Shown one piece after another: positions 1-7,668 of a stretch of 64,000 nt of DNA. Each line of letters starts with the position of its first letter. Positions within the stretch are counted from its first letter, which is position 1. A program made the position numbers and the translations under genes. The notes under the pieces were generated by a model. That model was not told where the DNA came from. It was given only the letters and a program-made list of their open reading frames with translations, and did not search any database. Source of the DNA: Imperialibacter roseus (GTDB taxonomy: Bacteria; Bacteroidota; Bacteroidia; Cytophagales; Cyclobacteriaceae); assembly GCF_032999765.1 (NCBI RefSeq), contig NZ_CP136051.1, positions 1,650,417-1,714,416 of the forward strand, in the 5' to 3' direction.

Positions 1-124
1 TAATATAAGTGAGCTCCATTTCGGGATGAAAGTGCCATGGAGCATCGAACTCCGGGAGGTTCAACGCACGAATTACCAGTGACTGACCTGCTTCCAGGTC
101 TACTTTTTCAAAGATGGCTTTCAT
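1..124 (-). CDS. AraC-family transcriptional regulator, N-terminal fragment cut by the window edge
   Basis: Reading the minus strand from the ATG at 124-122 gives 41 in-frame codons to the left edge. The fragment ends in W-H-F-H-P-E-M-E-L-T-Y-I, the hallmark cupin segment of Bacteroidota AraC-type regulators (W-H-x-H-P-E-x-E-L-x-Y-I). The cupin part normally binds a sugar or other small ligand, and a C-terminal double helix-turn-helix, outside this window, binds DNA. The gene is divergent from the PhyH-type dioxygenase at 275, with 150 bp between the starts, so it may control that gene. Identification rests on the N-terminal motif only. Confidence 0.8.
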   Translation of the reverse strand, partial: MKAIFEKVDLEAGQSLVIRALNLPEFDAPWHFHPEMELTYI

Positions 125-274
125 CCGTTATCGATGCAATGCTTGTTTATATTACCAATAATACGACTCTTGATCAATATTATGGTTAAAATAAGTTAAG
201 TAAATGCCAAAATTGACGTAGAGGACTGTCGGAAAAGGCGGTACTTTTAAATGAGCATTAGTAAGTTATAGTAT
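125..274. promoter_or_regulatory. Divergent promoter region between the AraC regulator and the PhyH gene
   Basis: This 150-bp AT-rich spacer must hold both divergent promoters. A palindrome TTGATCAA lies at 170-177. It is flanked by an imperfect inverted repeat (TTACCAATAAT on the left, ATATTATGGTTAA on the right), which could be an operator. No promoter element was assigned with confidence. Confidence 0.4.
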
Positions 275-1153
275 ATGAGTAGTGTTGCAGATTTGGCCGG
301 GGTTCATGAATTGGTAAGTCGGCTGTTTGAGTGGCCCGAAACTGAAAAGGAATGGGAACAATACAAACTCAGCGACGAACAGGTAGCCTTCTTCAAGGAG
401 AACGGTTATTTAGCCAACGTGAAATTACTCAACAGTATTCAGGTAGAATCACTCCGCAATGAACTTGAGGAGATTGCAGACCCTAACCACCCCGGCCACC
501 ATCTGTTCTACGAGTTCCATTCCAACGAATCCACTGACCCTTCGAAGGTTCTTTTCCATGCGCTGGGTGCATGGCGGGTGGCTCCCGGCTTTCACGACGT
601 GCTGTGGAACCCCGCTTTTGTGATGGCGGCCAGCCAGCTTCTGGGTGGGTCAGTTCGCTTTTGGCATGACCAGCTTTTTTGCAAACCAGCCAAACATGGA
701 GGCGTGGTGGCCTGGCATCAGGACTACTCGTACTGGACTCGCACCAAACCCATGGAGCACCTCACTTGCTGGGTAGGACTCGACGATGCCGATGTTGACA
801 ACGGCTGCTTGTACTATGTGCCCGGCAGCCACAGGTGGGGCCTGCTCGATAAGCCTGACCTTGCCGGCGATATGAATGGCCTTGATCAGTACCTGACGCC
901 AGAGCAAAAAAGTCAATTCAAGCCCATTCCCATTGAAATGAAAATGGGGCATGGCACTTTCCATCACCCCTTGCTGGTGCATGGATCCTACGAAAACAAA
1001 ACCGACAGGCAGCGCAGGGCATACGTCACCAATGTGTTTAAAGACGGCACAAGATCGGATGCCGACACACCGTTGCTTGCAGGGGCCGATGCTGTGCCAC
1101 GGGGACAAAAGATGCAGGGGAAGTTTTATCCGCTTCTTTACCAGGCCCGATAG
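275..1153 (+). CDS. Phytanoyl-CoA dioxygenase (PhyH) family Fe(II)/2-oxoglutarate oxygenase
   Basis: The 292-residue length fits the PhyH family. These cytosolic enzymes hydroxylate a small substrate using Fe(II), O2 and 2-oxoglutarate. The facial triad is visible: H148 and D150 in W-H-Q-D-Y-S-Y-W, and the distal H236 in L-V-H-G-S, followed eleven residues later by R247, the expected 2-oxoglutarate carboxylate ligand (pattern H-x4-N-x-T-x3-R). There is no signal peptide. The ATG at 275 follows an AT-rich leader without a clear ribosome-binding site. Its divergent AraC neighbour suggests induction by a small metabolite. The substrate cannot be read from sequence; PhyH relatives act on acyl-CoAs, ectoine and halogenation substrates. 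Confidence 0.88.
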   Translation: MSSVADLAGVHELVSRLFEWPETEKEWEQYKLSDEQVAFFKENGYLANVKLLNSIQVESLRNELEEIADPNHPGHHLFYEFHSNESTDPSKVLFHALGAWRVAPGFHDVLWNPAFVMAASQLLGGSVRFWHDQLFCKPAKHGGVVAWHQDYSYWTRTKPMEHLTCWVGLDDADVDNGCLYYVPGSHRWGLLDKPDLAGDMNGLDQYLTPEQKSQFKPIPIEMKMGHGTFHHPLLVHGSYENKTDRQRRAYVTNVFKDGTRSDADTPLLAGADAVPRGQKMQGKFYPLLYQAR

Positions 1154-1166
1154 CCAAACTGGCGAA

Positions 1167-1355
1167 TCACTTCGCTTCCTGAAGCTGGGTCTCTTCGTCC
1201 TCTTGTTTTTTAACCACTTGTTCGGTTTTTACGCCCTCCTCATTTTCTATCCTTTTCGGTTTGAAAATATTGGGATCGATGCCCATGCCAAATCCGCTGA
1301 GCAAAATGAACAGCATCAACCCTGCTGTTCGCATGTATTTTTTGAATTTTTTCAT
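1167..1355 (-). CDS. Small membrane-anchored or secreted hypothetical protein
   Basis: A 62-residue protein with a basic N-terminus (MKKFKKYMR), one hydrophobic stretch at about residues 10-26, then a short G-I-D-P-N-I-F-K-P-K-R segment and an acidic, Q/E/K-rich tail. It ends 13 bp from the convergent PhyH stop. The layout, an export-type leader plus a charged tail, argues for a real small envelope protein rather than a chance frame. I recognise no family. Confidence 0.5.
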   Translation of the reverse strand: MKKFKKYMRTAGLMLFILLSGFGMGIDPNIFKPKRIENEEGVKTEQVVKKQEDEETQLQEAK

Positions 1356-1457
1356 TTTACGAATGACAATAAGGGATGCAGGGTTTTTAAGCCTACATAC
1401 GCTGGGTAAATGAAGGGAATGGATGGCCCGATATGGGCCTGCGCTGAGAGGAGGCTC

Positions 1458-1850
1458 TCAGGAGTGAATAGAGGAGTCTTCGTCGGTAGAAGGAGGAAGG
1501 TGCTTCTTGACAACCGCCGCTAAACATACCAGCGGTGCTTGGGCGTTTACTTGCTCCAAAGTGCTGGCAAGCCTCTCATGCAGGAGAGTGGCGATGTTTA
1601 GGAGAGTGCGCTGGCTTTTAAAGTCAGTAGAGGCACTGCTTCGGAGGTCTAAAATAGCCCTGGCGTAAGAAAACGATCGATGAGTAACAGATACAGGGCT
1701 ATAAGCAACCTCACTGGTTACCGGGGTAAATGGCCTGGTAGGGGTGGCCGCTTCAATACCCGAAAACCCCAATATAGCTGCCGCCACACACAGTAGCAGG
1801 AGCGTATTTTCGGTGCCTTTTTTGAATAGATGCCGGACTGAAGCCATCAT
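1458..1850 (-). CDS. Hypothetical protein with signal-type N-terminus
   Basis: 130 residues. A basic start (about residues 1-12) is followed by a hydrophobic helix (L-L-L-L-C-V-A-A-A-I-L-G-F) ending near an A-A-T site around residue 36. This looks like a signal peptide or a single membrane anchor. The rest is Ser/Thr/Ala-rich with a predicted helical middle and two Cys-containing C-terminal segments. It lies in the same direction as the small protein at 1167-1355, 102 bp upstream of it. No family recognised; coding status is moderately supported by the leader and length. Confidence 0.45.
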   Translation of the reverse strand: MMASVRHLFKKGTENTLLLLCVAAAILGFSGIEAATPTRPFTPVTSEVAYSPVSVTHRSFSYARAILDLRSSASTDFKSQRTLLNIATLLHERLASTLEQVNAQAPLVCLAAVVKKHLPPSTDEDSSIHS

Positions 1851-1908
1851 ATAGCGATAAATATACGCCGCTTTTGTGAAAGTGTTGCTGTTTTCGATAA
1901 CCTTACCT

Positions 1909-2041
1909 GGGCGAATGCATACAAGAAGGCTTCATAGCGTAACCCTCCAAGGGCTCCCGACTAGCTTTCCCTGGAGACATGACAGCTTGCTGCCCCGAAA
2001 GGGATAAACCCTTGGAGGGTTGGACTTGAATGCGTTTGCCC
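1909..2041. repeat. Nested palindromic intergenic repeat, unit with GGGCRAAYGCAT ends
   Basis: Outer arms GGGCGAATGCATACAAG (1909-1925) and CTTGAATGCGTTTGCCC (2025-2041) are inverted copies matching at 14 of 17 positions. Inside is a perfect 13-bp inverted repeat, AACCCTCCAAGGG (1941-1953) and CCCTTGGAGGGTT (2009-2021). The same end sequence recurs at 21884-21902 and 23463-23481 around the IS110-type element. This looks like a REP/MITE-like mobile palindrome family. It lies just past the stop of the propeller gene, so it may also act as a transcript end. Confidence 0.65.
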
Positions 2042-2049
2042 CAACTACC

Positions 2050-3105
2050 TCACCTGGCACTTGCTCTGACGGCCTTGCCATTTTCGAACTGCACTTCGAC
2101 CAGCTTTTCGCTTTCTATTAGCTCGGCCACTATCTTCCTGGTTTTGGTGTCAATCACGTCGCCTGACGAAGGATAGCCGTATTTTCCATCGATGCTGAAA
2201 GAAATCCAGCCGTTCTTTTTGTTAAGCTTAATGTCGGCGATTCGCTTGTGAGGCCATACCGTACAGTCGAAGATGTGCACATAAGGGCCAGCGTCATTCG
2301 ACACCCAAATTTCTTTTTGATCGGGTGTGATATTGACACCGTGGCTGGTGGTAAGGTGGTTTCCTCTGATGCTTTCGAAGTCACCTACTTCTACACGTCC
2401 CAACCTCTTTCCTGTACTTATGTCACCTACCTCGTAGCCCAGCACTCCATCCAGGTTGATATAGCAGTACTTGTCATCTTTTGACACAGCAAAAGGACGG
2501 ATGCCCTTAGGACCATTGTGTTTTTTCTGCGTCCAGCTCCAGGGATCTTCCTGATTGGCCTCAAATGGGCCAACGGTTTTGATTATTTTGTTCGTCTTTA
2601 CATCAGCTACATACAGGTTCTCATTCCCCATAGCAGCGAGGTACATTTTCGTCCCGTCGAGGCTGGCCCAGGTGTTGTGAGGGTTGCCGAAAGGTACCTT
2701 GATATAGGCCACTATCTTATGTTGATCAGCATCAATAACGTCCCAGCCGCCGCCGTGCCTTTTGGGCAGATAGATGTATTTGCCATCGGGGGTAATCGCC
2801 TGACTGTCGGGGTAGCCGATGATGGGGATAGACCAGTCTACTTTTTCTGTTTTCAGGTCTACGCATACGAACTGATCACCGACATAGGAGCTTAGGTACA
2901 ATTTACCTCTGATGGGGTCGGCGCTTATTCCTTTGAACTCGCCGGTGCCGGGCACCTCAAATTTCCTTAGAAACTTATGGCCATTATTGATATCATATAC
3001 ATAAACAAAGCCCTGATCCTGGGCCACATAGAGCAGCCTTTCTACTTGGGCCTGACAGTGTAGTGCGGTAAAAATGGTAAATCCTAAAAGTAGGTGGCGC
3101 AGCAT
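2050..3105 (-). CDS. YncE-like secreted beta-propeller protein (YVTN repeats)
   Basis: 351 residues with a cleavable signal peptide (about 1-19, ending C-Q-A-Q). Repeated units of about 40 residues follow, of the type Y-V-x-D-x-x-x-x-K-I-x-x-x-I-x-V and I-S-x-D-G-K-Y-x-Y, with I-T-P-D-G-K-Y-I-Y and V-S-K-D-D-K-Y-C-Y clearly visible. This is the seven-bladed YVTN/lactonase-like propeller seen in YncE and cytochrome-cd1-like proteins. No haem motif (CxxCH) is present, so it is not a haem nitrite reductase. Its role is probably as a periplasmic binding scaffold; no ligand can be inferred. It stands alone, transcribed towards the repeat at 1909-2041. Confidence 0.75.
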   Translation of the reverse strand: MLRHLLLGFTIFTALHCQAQVERLLYVAQDQGFVYVYDINNGHKFLRKFEVPGTGEFKGISADPIRGKLYLSSYVGDQFVCVDLKTEKVDWSIPIIGYPDSQAITPDGKYIYLPKRHGGGWDVIDADQHKIVAYIKVPFGNPHNTWASLDGTKMYLAAMGNENLYVADVKTNKIIKTVGPFEANQEDPWSWTQKKHNGPKGIRPFAVSKDDKYCYINLDGVLGYEVGDISTGKRLGRVEVGDFESIRGNHLTTSHGVNITPDQKEIWVSNDAGPYVHIFDCTVWPHKRIADIKLNKKNGWISFSIDGKYGYPSSGDVIDTKTRKIVAELIESEKLVEVQFENGKAVRASAR

Positions 3106-3146
3106 GTAGGTGTTGTTTGCGTTGGTTCTTATTAAAACGGTGAGTT

Positions 3147-3380
3147 TCAGAGTAAACCTTCTACAAGAATATCTTCATCTAAATCTTCCCAATGTATCTC
3201 TTCTCCACCTCCAATCAATCTCCAGTTGTTCCTTTGTTTTTCTGTTGCTTCTCTAAGATTTGGGAACCAATCGAGCGGTATGGCAACTTCACGGCCATCA
3301 TCTAATCTGACAAACATTTTTAAGTCATCAAACCAAATATCAACTGCATTACTGGATTTATAGCTTGTTAAAATACTCAT
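3147..3380 (-). CDS. DUF2442 domain protein
   Basis: 77 residues, the full length of the DUF2442 family. The diagnostic C-terminus G-G-G-E-E-I-H-W-E-D-L-D-E-D-I-L-V-E-G-L-L matches the family pattern (I-H-W-x-x-L-D-E-D-x-x-V-x-G-L-L), and the A-I-P-L-D-W-F-P-x-L segment is also typical. Its ATG overlaps by 23 bp the end of the DUF4160 reading frame just upstream on the minus strand, the usual paired arrangement. DUF4160/DUF2442 pairs are often proposed to be toxin-antitoxin-like, which is unproven. Here the partner is disrupted while this gene is intact. Confidence 0.85.
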   Translation of the reverse strand: MSILTSYKSSNAVDIWFDDLKMFVRLDDGREVAIPLDWFPNLREATEKQRNNWRLIGGGEEIHWEDLDEDILVEGLL

Positions 3381-3716
3381 CCCATTTGTTCTTAAACAGT
3401 TCCAAATTCCCAGTCACTAATTTACGAATCTCATTGATTTCAGCGGCGTTGAATCTTTTCGATTTAACGAGTTCAATTGGCTCAAGGTTAAATTTTGCTG
3501 TGCCGTCACCTTTTTCAACATGAAATGTCCATAAAGGCTGCTATGCCTACCGAGCATGGATATAAGCGCAAAATAGAGGCTTCGTGGAGCATTAGGGTAC
3601 CAAGACATTCCATGTGACCACTAAAAGGCAATTATATACACATGAATATGCATTGGGGTATGATCATTTGCATAAAAGAAGAATCGATAACCTTTGTGTC
3701 TTAAAATTGTCGGCAT
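3358..3716 (-). pseudogene. DUF4160 gene broken by a 122-bp insertion
   Basis: From the ATG at 3716 the minus strand encodes M-P-T-I-L-R-H-K-G-Y-R-F-F-F-Y, then N-D-H-T-P-M-H-I-H-V, the DUF4160 N-terminus. The frame then runs into a stop after five foreign residues. The family's second half resumes in another frame from about 3517 (E-K-G-D-G-T-A-K-F-N-L-E-P, then F-N-A-A-E-I-N-E-I-R-K-L-V) and stops at 3358. Removing 122 bp joins the halves into a clean 78-codon frame. The inserted segment is bounded by a 7-bp direct repeat ACATGAA at 3518-3524 and 3640-3646. The product is therefore truncated after the H-x-H motif, and the partner DUF2442 is left alone. Confidence 0.85.
3518..3646. mobile_element. 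122-bp insertion with 7-bp direct repeats inside the DUF4160 gene
   Basis: The insertion plus its flanking direct repeat (ACATGAA at both ends) interrupts a recognisable gene. At 122 bp it is not a multiple of three. I see no convincing terminal inverted repeat and no coding sequence. A short ATGC/GCAT hairpin lies inside. It could be a non-autonomous transposable element, or a duplication-associated insertion; the element family is unknown. Confidence 0.6.
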
Positions 3717-3795
3717 CTGACATAATGCTAATGCTTCATAAATATAAGACTTTTGAAGTATGTTGACCAGCTCTCCATAATGAGCACCATTAACT

Positions 3796-6414
3796 TCAGA
3801 AATCAAACAAGTCCTCAAGGTTCGTAGCAATGCCGATTCTCACTCCGAAATTTTTATATTGGCCATCTTCAAAAGCCGCAATGGCCTCCAGCCTGAAAAC
3901 CCTCATGATATAGTCGAGGCCGTAGCCCACTTCTGTATAGTTGTTGGAATTGGGTGTGCCGAGGTAGTTGATAAACATGTTTTCTTTGATGCCCATCATC
4001 CGCACAAAGGCCAGTTGCGTCACCACCAGCTTGCGCCATTGATTATGCACAAAGGCTGTTATGTATTCATCGTTGGTGCTGTAGTAATAGTAGTCGAGCA
4101 AACGAAAGTTCTCCACAGGATCGAGGGTAGCGAACAATGTCTGGTTGCCGGGGAAATGCTTAAAGTCCGGAAAGTAAATGGCCTTGTCATTAAGAAACTT
4201 CCCGGCATTCACCCGAACGTCCAGCTTGGAACGGATGCCCCACTCGAAACTGTGTTTCACCCCTACGTCCAACAGGTCGTAGTTAACATCACTTTCAGCC
4301 CATGGCATGCCTTTCCTGTACTCAAGAGTGAAGGTGGGCGTCGACTTCCTGATCTCCTCTTTCGATCCGTTCTTCATTCTGTACTTCAGCCATGGTTTGT
4401 ACTCCCCTGAAATGTTAAATATCAGTGCCTGGTGCTCAAAGAAGCCTGTTATTTCTGTATTGGCATTGAGAGGGTTGTTGGCTGTATATTCTTTTCCGGG
4501 GTGTTTGAAAAAAGTGTAGTCTGAATTGTTGGCCAGGCTTCTTCTCTGCGCATACTCAACGCTGCCCTTCGCCGAGAATTTGTCGTTATATCGTTTTTCG
4601 TTTTCCAGCCTTACAAAATCCTTTTCATATAGTTTTAAATAGCTTTCCTTCAAAAGCAGGGCGTAGGCAGTGTTGATATAGGGGTGGATGGGCTCAAGGG
4701 CACTTAACTGCTGCACATAACTGCCTGCCTCCAGCCGGGCGCTGCCTCTTGTGCCGCTTTCCCCGTATTGGAAATCTACATAACCTTTCGGTAGGAGCTT
4801 TTCTCTGGCAAAAGAATAGCGCAACACAGGGCCGAACTGGAGTTTATTGCCATTTTCAAACCGTCGTGAGTAGTTGATGTCGTAAAAGAAATTAAAACCT
4901 TCTACTGTATTGAAGCCGATGGTTTGTAGTGGAGACTCGATGTTAAGGCGACCCTTTTTCCCCAGCTTGTAGGAGCTTCCAAAAATTGGATCACCGAGCC
5001 TTACTTTTCTGTCTCTTCTGTTTTTTCCTTTTTTCGTGGTGTCTGATTTGTACTCGGCTTCTTCCGCTTTGTCGAGGCTGTCTATCTTCGTATACCCCCT
5101 GATCTCATAGGCAGTAAGTGGCACAGGTCTCATGCTTGTCCAGAAGGTGGAGTCGTTGTTGTAGCTTGTGGTGGAGTCTCGTTTTATGGAGATATTAGAA
5201 ACAATCTCAGGAAACTCAAGATCTTCCATTTCTTCCTTTTCGTATTCCTTCACCAATTTGCGCAGGTCTTTTCTGGTCACTTCCTTGTTCTGAGCCAGCT
5301 TTTCCAGTGTTTCCTGGCCTTTCGTCTTTTGCTTCACTTCAGCGGCAGCCTCTTTATCTATTTTTTCGTCGATCACCGTTACCGGAATGTCGAGGTCGGG
5401 GTTGAGGGTGATTTTGTATTCGCTGAGTGTGGCCAGGTAGTTGTACTGGAAGTCGAACCCGAAAAAAGAGCCGTTGATGACAAACTTATGACTTACCGGG
5501 AGCCAGGCTTTGTCCTCGATCGGATTGTATACCTGCTCAATGTTGAATTTGATCCCCAGCTTATACATGGTAAGGTCGAGGCTGTGGATGCTCCAGAGGT
5601 CGTCAACGATGTAGATTGTCCCCTCAAAAATGTCGTCTCCTTTGCTGCGGGGCGTGACCAGGATTTTATTGATAACGTAGCCTCCTTCACGGAAATAGCC
5701 GTCGTAAGTAAAACGATAGTAGGCAAATGCTTTGGGTGAAAGCGGAGAAATGGCATCCACAACTTTTGGCTCGTAGAAACTGGCCGTGAGAAACTCACCA
5801 GGGCCTGTGCCGTTGTCGTCACCCTGCGAAAAAACAGCTACGACCTTTTGAGAATAGGTATTGGGACGCTGGTAGTGCAGTTCGCTCACCGATTCAGAAG
5901 TAAAGGCGGTGGTGCTGTCAATGCCTTCTTCCGCTATTTTGTTGCGGAGGAAAAATGGCGAGTCGAGCAGTCGGCCAGATCCTTTCATGTATACTTTGGC
6001 ATCGTAGGCATCGAGCTGGTTGGCATGGAAGCTGGCCTTGCCGATGGCCTTTCTCATGATGGTGTAGGCAGGGTCTTCTTTGCCGCTGCGTACTTCCACC
6101 TCTTTGAGAAGGAATATTCTGGGCTTAAGGGTGAGGTTGTATGTTTCGAAGCCGGTAGTCACTTCAAAGAAATGCACGTTCGATTCGTAGCCAATGTACT
6201 GGAACACCACGTCATATTTACCGGGAGCCAGCCTTACCTCATAGTCACCTTCCACGTTGGAGGTAGTGCCTGTGTTGATGTTGCGAATGAAGATAGTGGC
6301 GAAGGGGAGAGGCTCATTGTTCTCTCCAAGTACTTTGCCTTTAATGCCGGAATTTTGCGCTAAAGCGGTGAATGACACCAGCAGTAGCAGGGATAAAGAG
6401 TAGAAATAACGCAT
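3796..6414 (-). CDS. DUF5686 / carboxypeptidase-regulatory-like outer-membrane protein
   Basis: 872 residues. A signal peptide (1-19, ending A-L-A-Q) is followed by a CarboxypepD_reg-like domain at about 23-105 (I-K-G-K-V-L-G-E-N-N-E-P-L-P-F-A-T-I, later G-x-Y-D-V-V-F-Q-Y-I-G-Y). From about residue 110 the pattern is DUF5686: R-S-G-K-E-D-P-A-Y-T-I-M-R-K-A-I, and later I-Y-I-V-D-D-L-W-S-I-H-S-L-D-L. The C-terminal half consists of alternating aromatic strands typical of an outer-membrane barrel and ends N-L-E-D-L-F-D-F. A charged linker (about 340-480) separates the parts. The precise function is unknown; these proteins are Bacteroidota envelope components without a TonB plug. The start gives a perfect leader. 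Confidence 0.85.
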   Translation of the reverse strand: MRYFYSLSLLLLVSFTALAQNSGIKGKVLGENNEPLPFATIFIRNINTGTTSNVEGDYEVRLAPGKYDVVFQYIGYESNVHFFEVTTGFETYNLTLKPRIFLLKEVEVRSGKEDPAYTIMRKAIGKASFHANQLDAYDAKVYMKGSGRLLDSPFFLRNKIAEEGIDSTTAFTSESVSELHYQRPNTYSQKVVAVFSQGDDNGTGPGEFLTASFYEPKVVDAISPLSPKAFAYYRFTYDGYFREGGYVINKILVTPRSKGDDIFEGTIYIVDDLWSIHSLDLTMYKLGIKFNIEQVYNPIEDKAWLPVSHKFVINGSFFGFDFQYNYLATLSEYKITLNPDLDIPVTVIDEKIDKEAAAEVKQKTKGQETLEKLAQNKEVTRKDLRKLVKEYEKEEMEDLEFPEIVSNISIKRDSTTSYNNDSTFWTSMRPVPLTAYEIRGYTKIDSLDKAEEAEYKSDTTKKGKNRRDRKVRLGDPIFGSSYKLGKKGRLNIESPLQTIGFNTVEGFNFFYDINYSRRFENGNKLQFGPVLRYSFAREKLLPKGYVDFQYGESGTRGSARLEAGSYVQQLSALEPIHPYINTAYALLLKESYLKLYEKDFVRLENEKRYNDKFSAKGSVEYAQRRSLANNSDYTFFKHPGKEYTANNPLNANTEITGFFEHQALIFNISGEYKPWLKYRMKNGSKEEIRKSTPTFTLEYRKGMPWAESDVNYDLLDVGVKHSFEWGIRSKLDVRVNAGKFLNDKAIYFPDFKHFPGNQTLFATLDPVENFRLLDYYYYSTNDEYITAFVHNQWRKLVVTQLAFVRMMGIKENMFINYLGTPNSNNYTEVGYGLDYIMRVFRLEAIAAFEDGQYKNFGVRIGIATNLEDLFDF

Positions 6415-6640
6415 CTAAAAAAATTGAGTTTTTGATTGACCTTATAGCCTAGATGTAATAATCAGTGTTGGGGTTGCGTAAGTAATTACAATATTAAATT
6501 TTTTCCGCAGGTGCAACAGGCTAAAGGTGGTGGAAAAGAAGGGAAAATGACCTTTTAGGGAAAATGAATGGGGCAGTGAAAGAAGTATTTTTTTCAGGAA
6601 GTCCATCATTTGGACAAATGGACTTCCTGTGCTGAGTCGC

Positions 6641-7270
6641 TCAATTGAGTATTGAGTTTTGAGGGTGCCCATTGACTTTGAGGGAATTAGAGGCAAAAAT
6701 CAGCGCCTGAATGATCAGCCCAATGACAAGTAGAATAGCGCTTTCCAATTGGGATGACAAAGTGCTTGCGCTAAACATTGCTTTAGCGTCTGTCATTAGC
6801 GATGCCCCCTCGGTTACTTGTATGGAAGAAAGTGTTTTCAGGGACAACGCCGCCTCCTTTGCGTGTGCCTTTGCAGCCGCCAAGTCGCCCTGTTCTGCCT
6901 TCGCACCGATTTTCTGGCAAAGGCCGTTGAACCGGCCGAAGACCCTTTCTTCTTCCTCAGTAAGCACAGTTTTCACGTACGATTCATTCAATTCCATTAT
7001 TTGCCGGAACACGGCGGCCACCTGCTGTTGTTTGTCAGCATGTTCAGTGTTCTCGGAATCAATGACCCCCTCGATTTTGTGGAGGTGTTCAGCGTGCTGA
7101 AAAATGTAACTCTCCACCACCAACCGGTCTTGAAATATTGAATGGATCGTTTCGCTGATTTTCACCGAGTTTTTTCTTTCCTTGAGGTTATTGAGTAGCA
7201 CAATCAAAAAAACCGTTAGGAGTAGCGCTGCTGCTGCTGTTTTGTTACTAATGCTGTATGTCCATTTCAT
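6641..7270 (-). CDS. Membrane protein with MCP-type four-helix-bundle sensor domain, no signalling domain
   Basis: 209 residues: one N-terminal membrane helix (about 11-27), a helical extracytoplasmic region with heptad-like character (about 30-175; it contains H-A-E-H-L-H-K-I-E-G-V-I-D-S and T-E-E-E-E-R-V-F-G-R-F) and a second membrane helix near 178-197. This matches the periplasmic 4HB_MCP sensor of chemoreceptors, but the protein ends directly after the second helix, so there is no HAMP, kinase or methyl-accepting part. Its ATG overlaps the TGA of the upstream GreA/GreB-like gene (ATGA at 7267-7270), implying translational coupling. Function unknown; a membrane stress sensor or a partner of an unlinked kinase are possibilities. 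Confidence 0.65.
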   Translation of the reverse strand: MKWTYSISNKTAAAALLLTVFLIVLLNNLKERKNSVKISETIHSIFQDRLVVESYIFQHAEHLHKIEGVIDSENTEHADKQQQVAAVFRQIMELNESYVKTVLTEEEERVFGRFNGLCQKIGAKAEQGDLAAAKAHAKEAALSLKTLSSIQVTEGASLMTDAKAMFSASTLSSQLESAILLVIGLIIQALIFASNSLKVNGHPQNSILN

Positions 7271-7668
7271 AGCGTTTGAATTTTCGCCTCTTCTATGGCT
7301 TGTTCAACTTTCAAAATCTTGAGTTTTTTTGGGCCGCCAGGTAGCGTCCACTGAACAGTCATGCCTTTCCTGAAGCCGATCAGCGCAATGCCAAGTGGCG
7401 ACAGTATGGATACCCTTTTCTCGGCAATATTTGCTTTGTTCGGAAGCGTGACTGTGAAGTTGATCTGTTGTTTTGAATTGATCTCCTCAATTTCAAAATA
7501 GGAGTTTAACTGGATAACATCTTTCGGTATTTTGTCGTCGGCGACAACCTGAGCACGGTTAAGCTCATTTGTGAGTTGCCGTATTTCAGCCGTCTTTAAA
7601 TGATCGGGCAGATTAGCTATCAGGGATTTAATCGTATTGTGGTCTGCTTTTGTTATGATTGGGTTCAT
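7267..7668 (-). CDS. GreA/GreB-family C-terminal domain protein, Rnk-like
   Basis: 133 residues from the ATG at 7668, chosen over an upstream in-frame ATG at 7722 because the family motif starts here (M-N-P-I-I-T-K-A-D-H). A short N-terminal coiled coil is followed by the GreA/GreB C-terminal fold: V-S-I-L-S-P-L-G-I-A-L-I-G-F-R-K-G is the conserved signature (S-x-x-S-P-x-G-x-A-L-x-G). The long Gre coiled-coil finger is missing, as in Rnk, which binds RNA polymerase near the secondary channel. It likely modulates transcription or stress output. It is translationally coupled to the downstream four-helix-bundle membrane protein. Confidence 0.8.
   Translation of the reverse strand: MNPIITKADHNTIKSLIANLPDHLKTAEIRQLTNELNRAQVVADDKIPKDVIQLNSYFEIEEINSKQQINFTVTLPNKANIAEKRVSILSPLGIALIGFRKGMTVQWTLPGGPKKLKILKVEQAIEEAKIQTL

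Noticed and set aside
650-1108. Minus-strand frame of 152 codons inside the PhyH gene
   Set aside because: It is antisense to a gene with clear family motifs, has no leader or motif of its own and an odd Cys/His-rich composition.
3417-3608. Separate 63-codon minus-strand gene
   Set aside because: It is a chimaera of inserted DNA and a frame-shifted part of DUF4160, fully explained by the 122-bp insertion.
6442-6696. Minus-strand 84-codon frame after the sensor-type membrane gene
   Set aside because: No signal or family motif; composition is that of translated AT-rich spacer, and it overlaps the end of a better supported gene.
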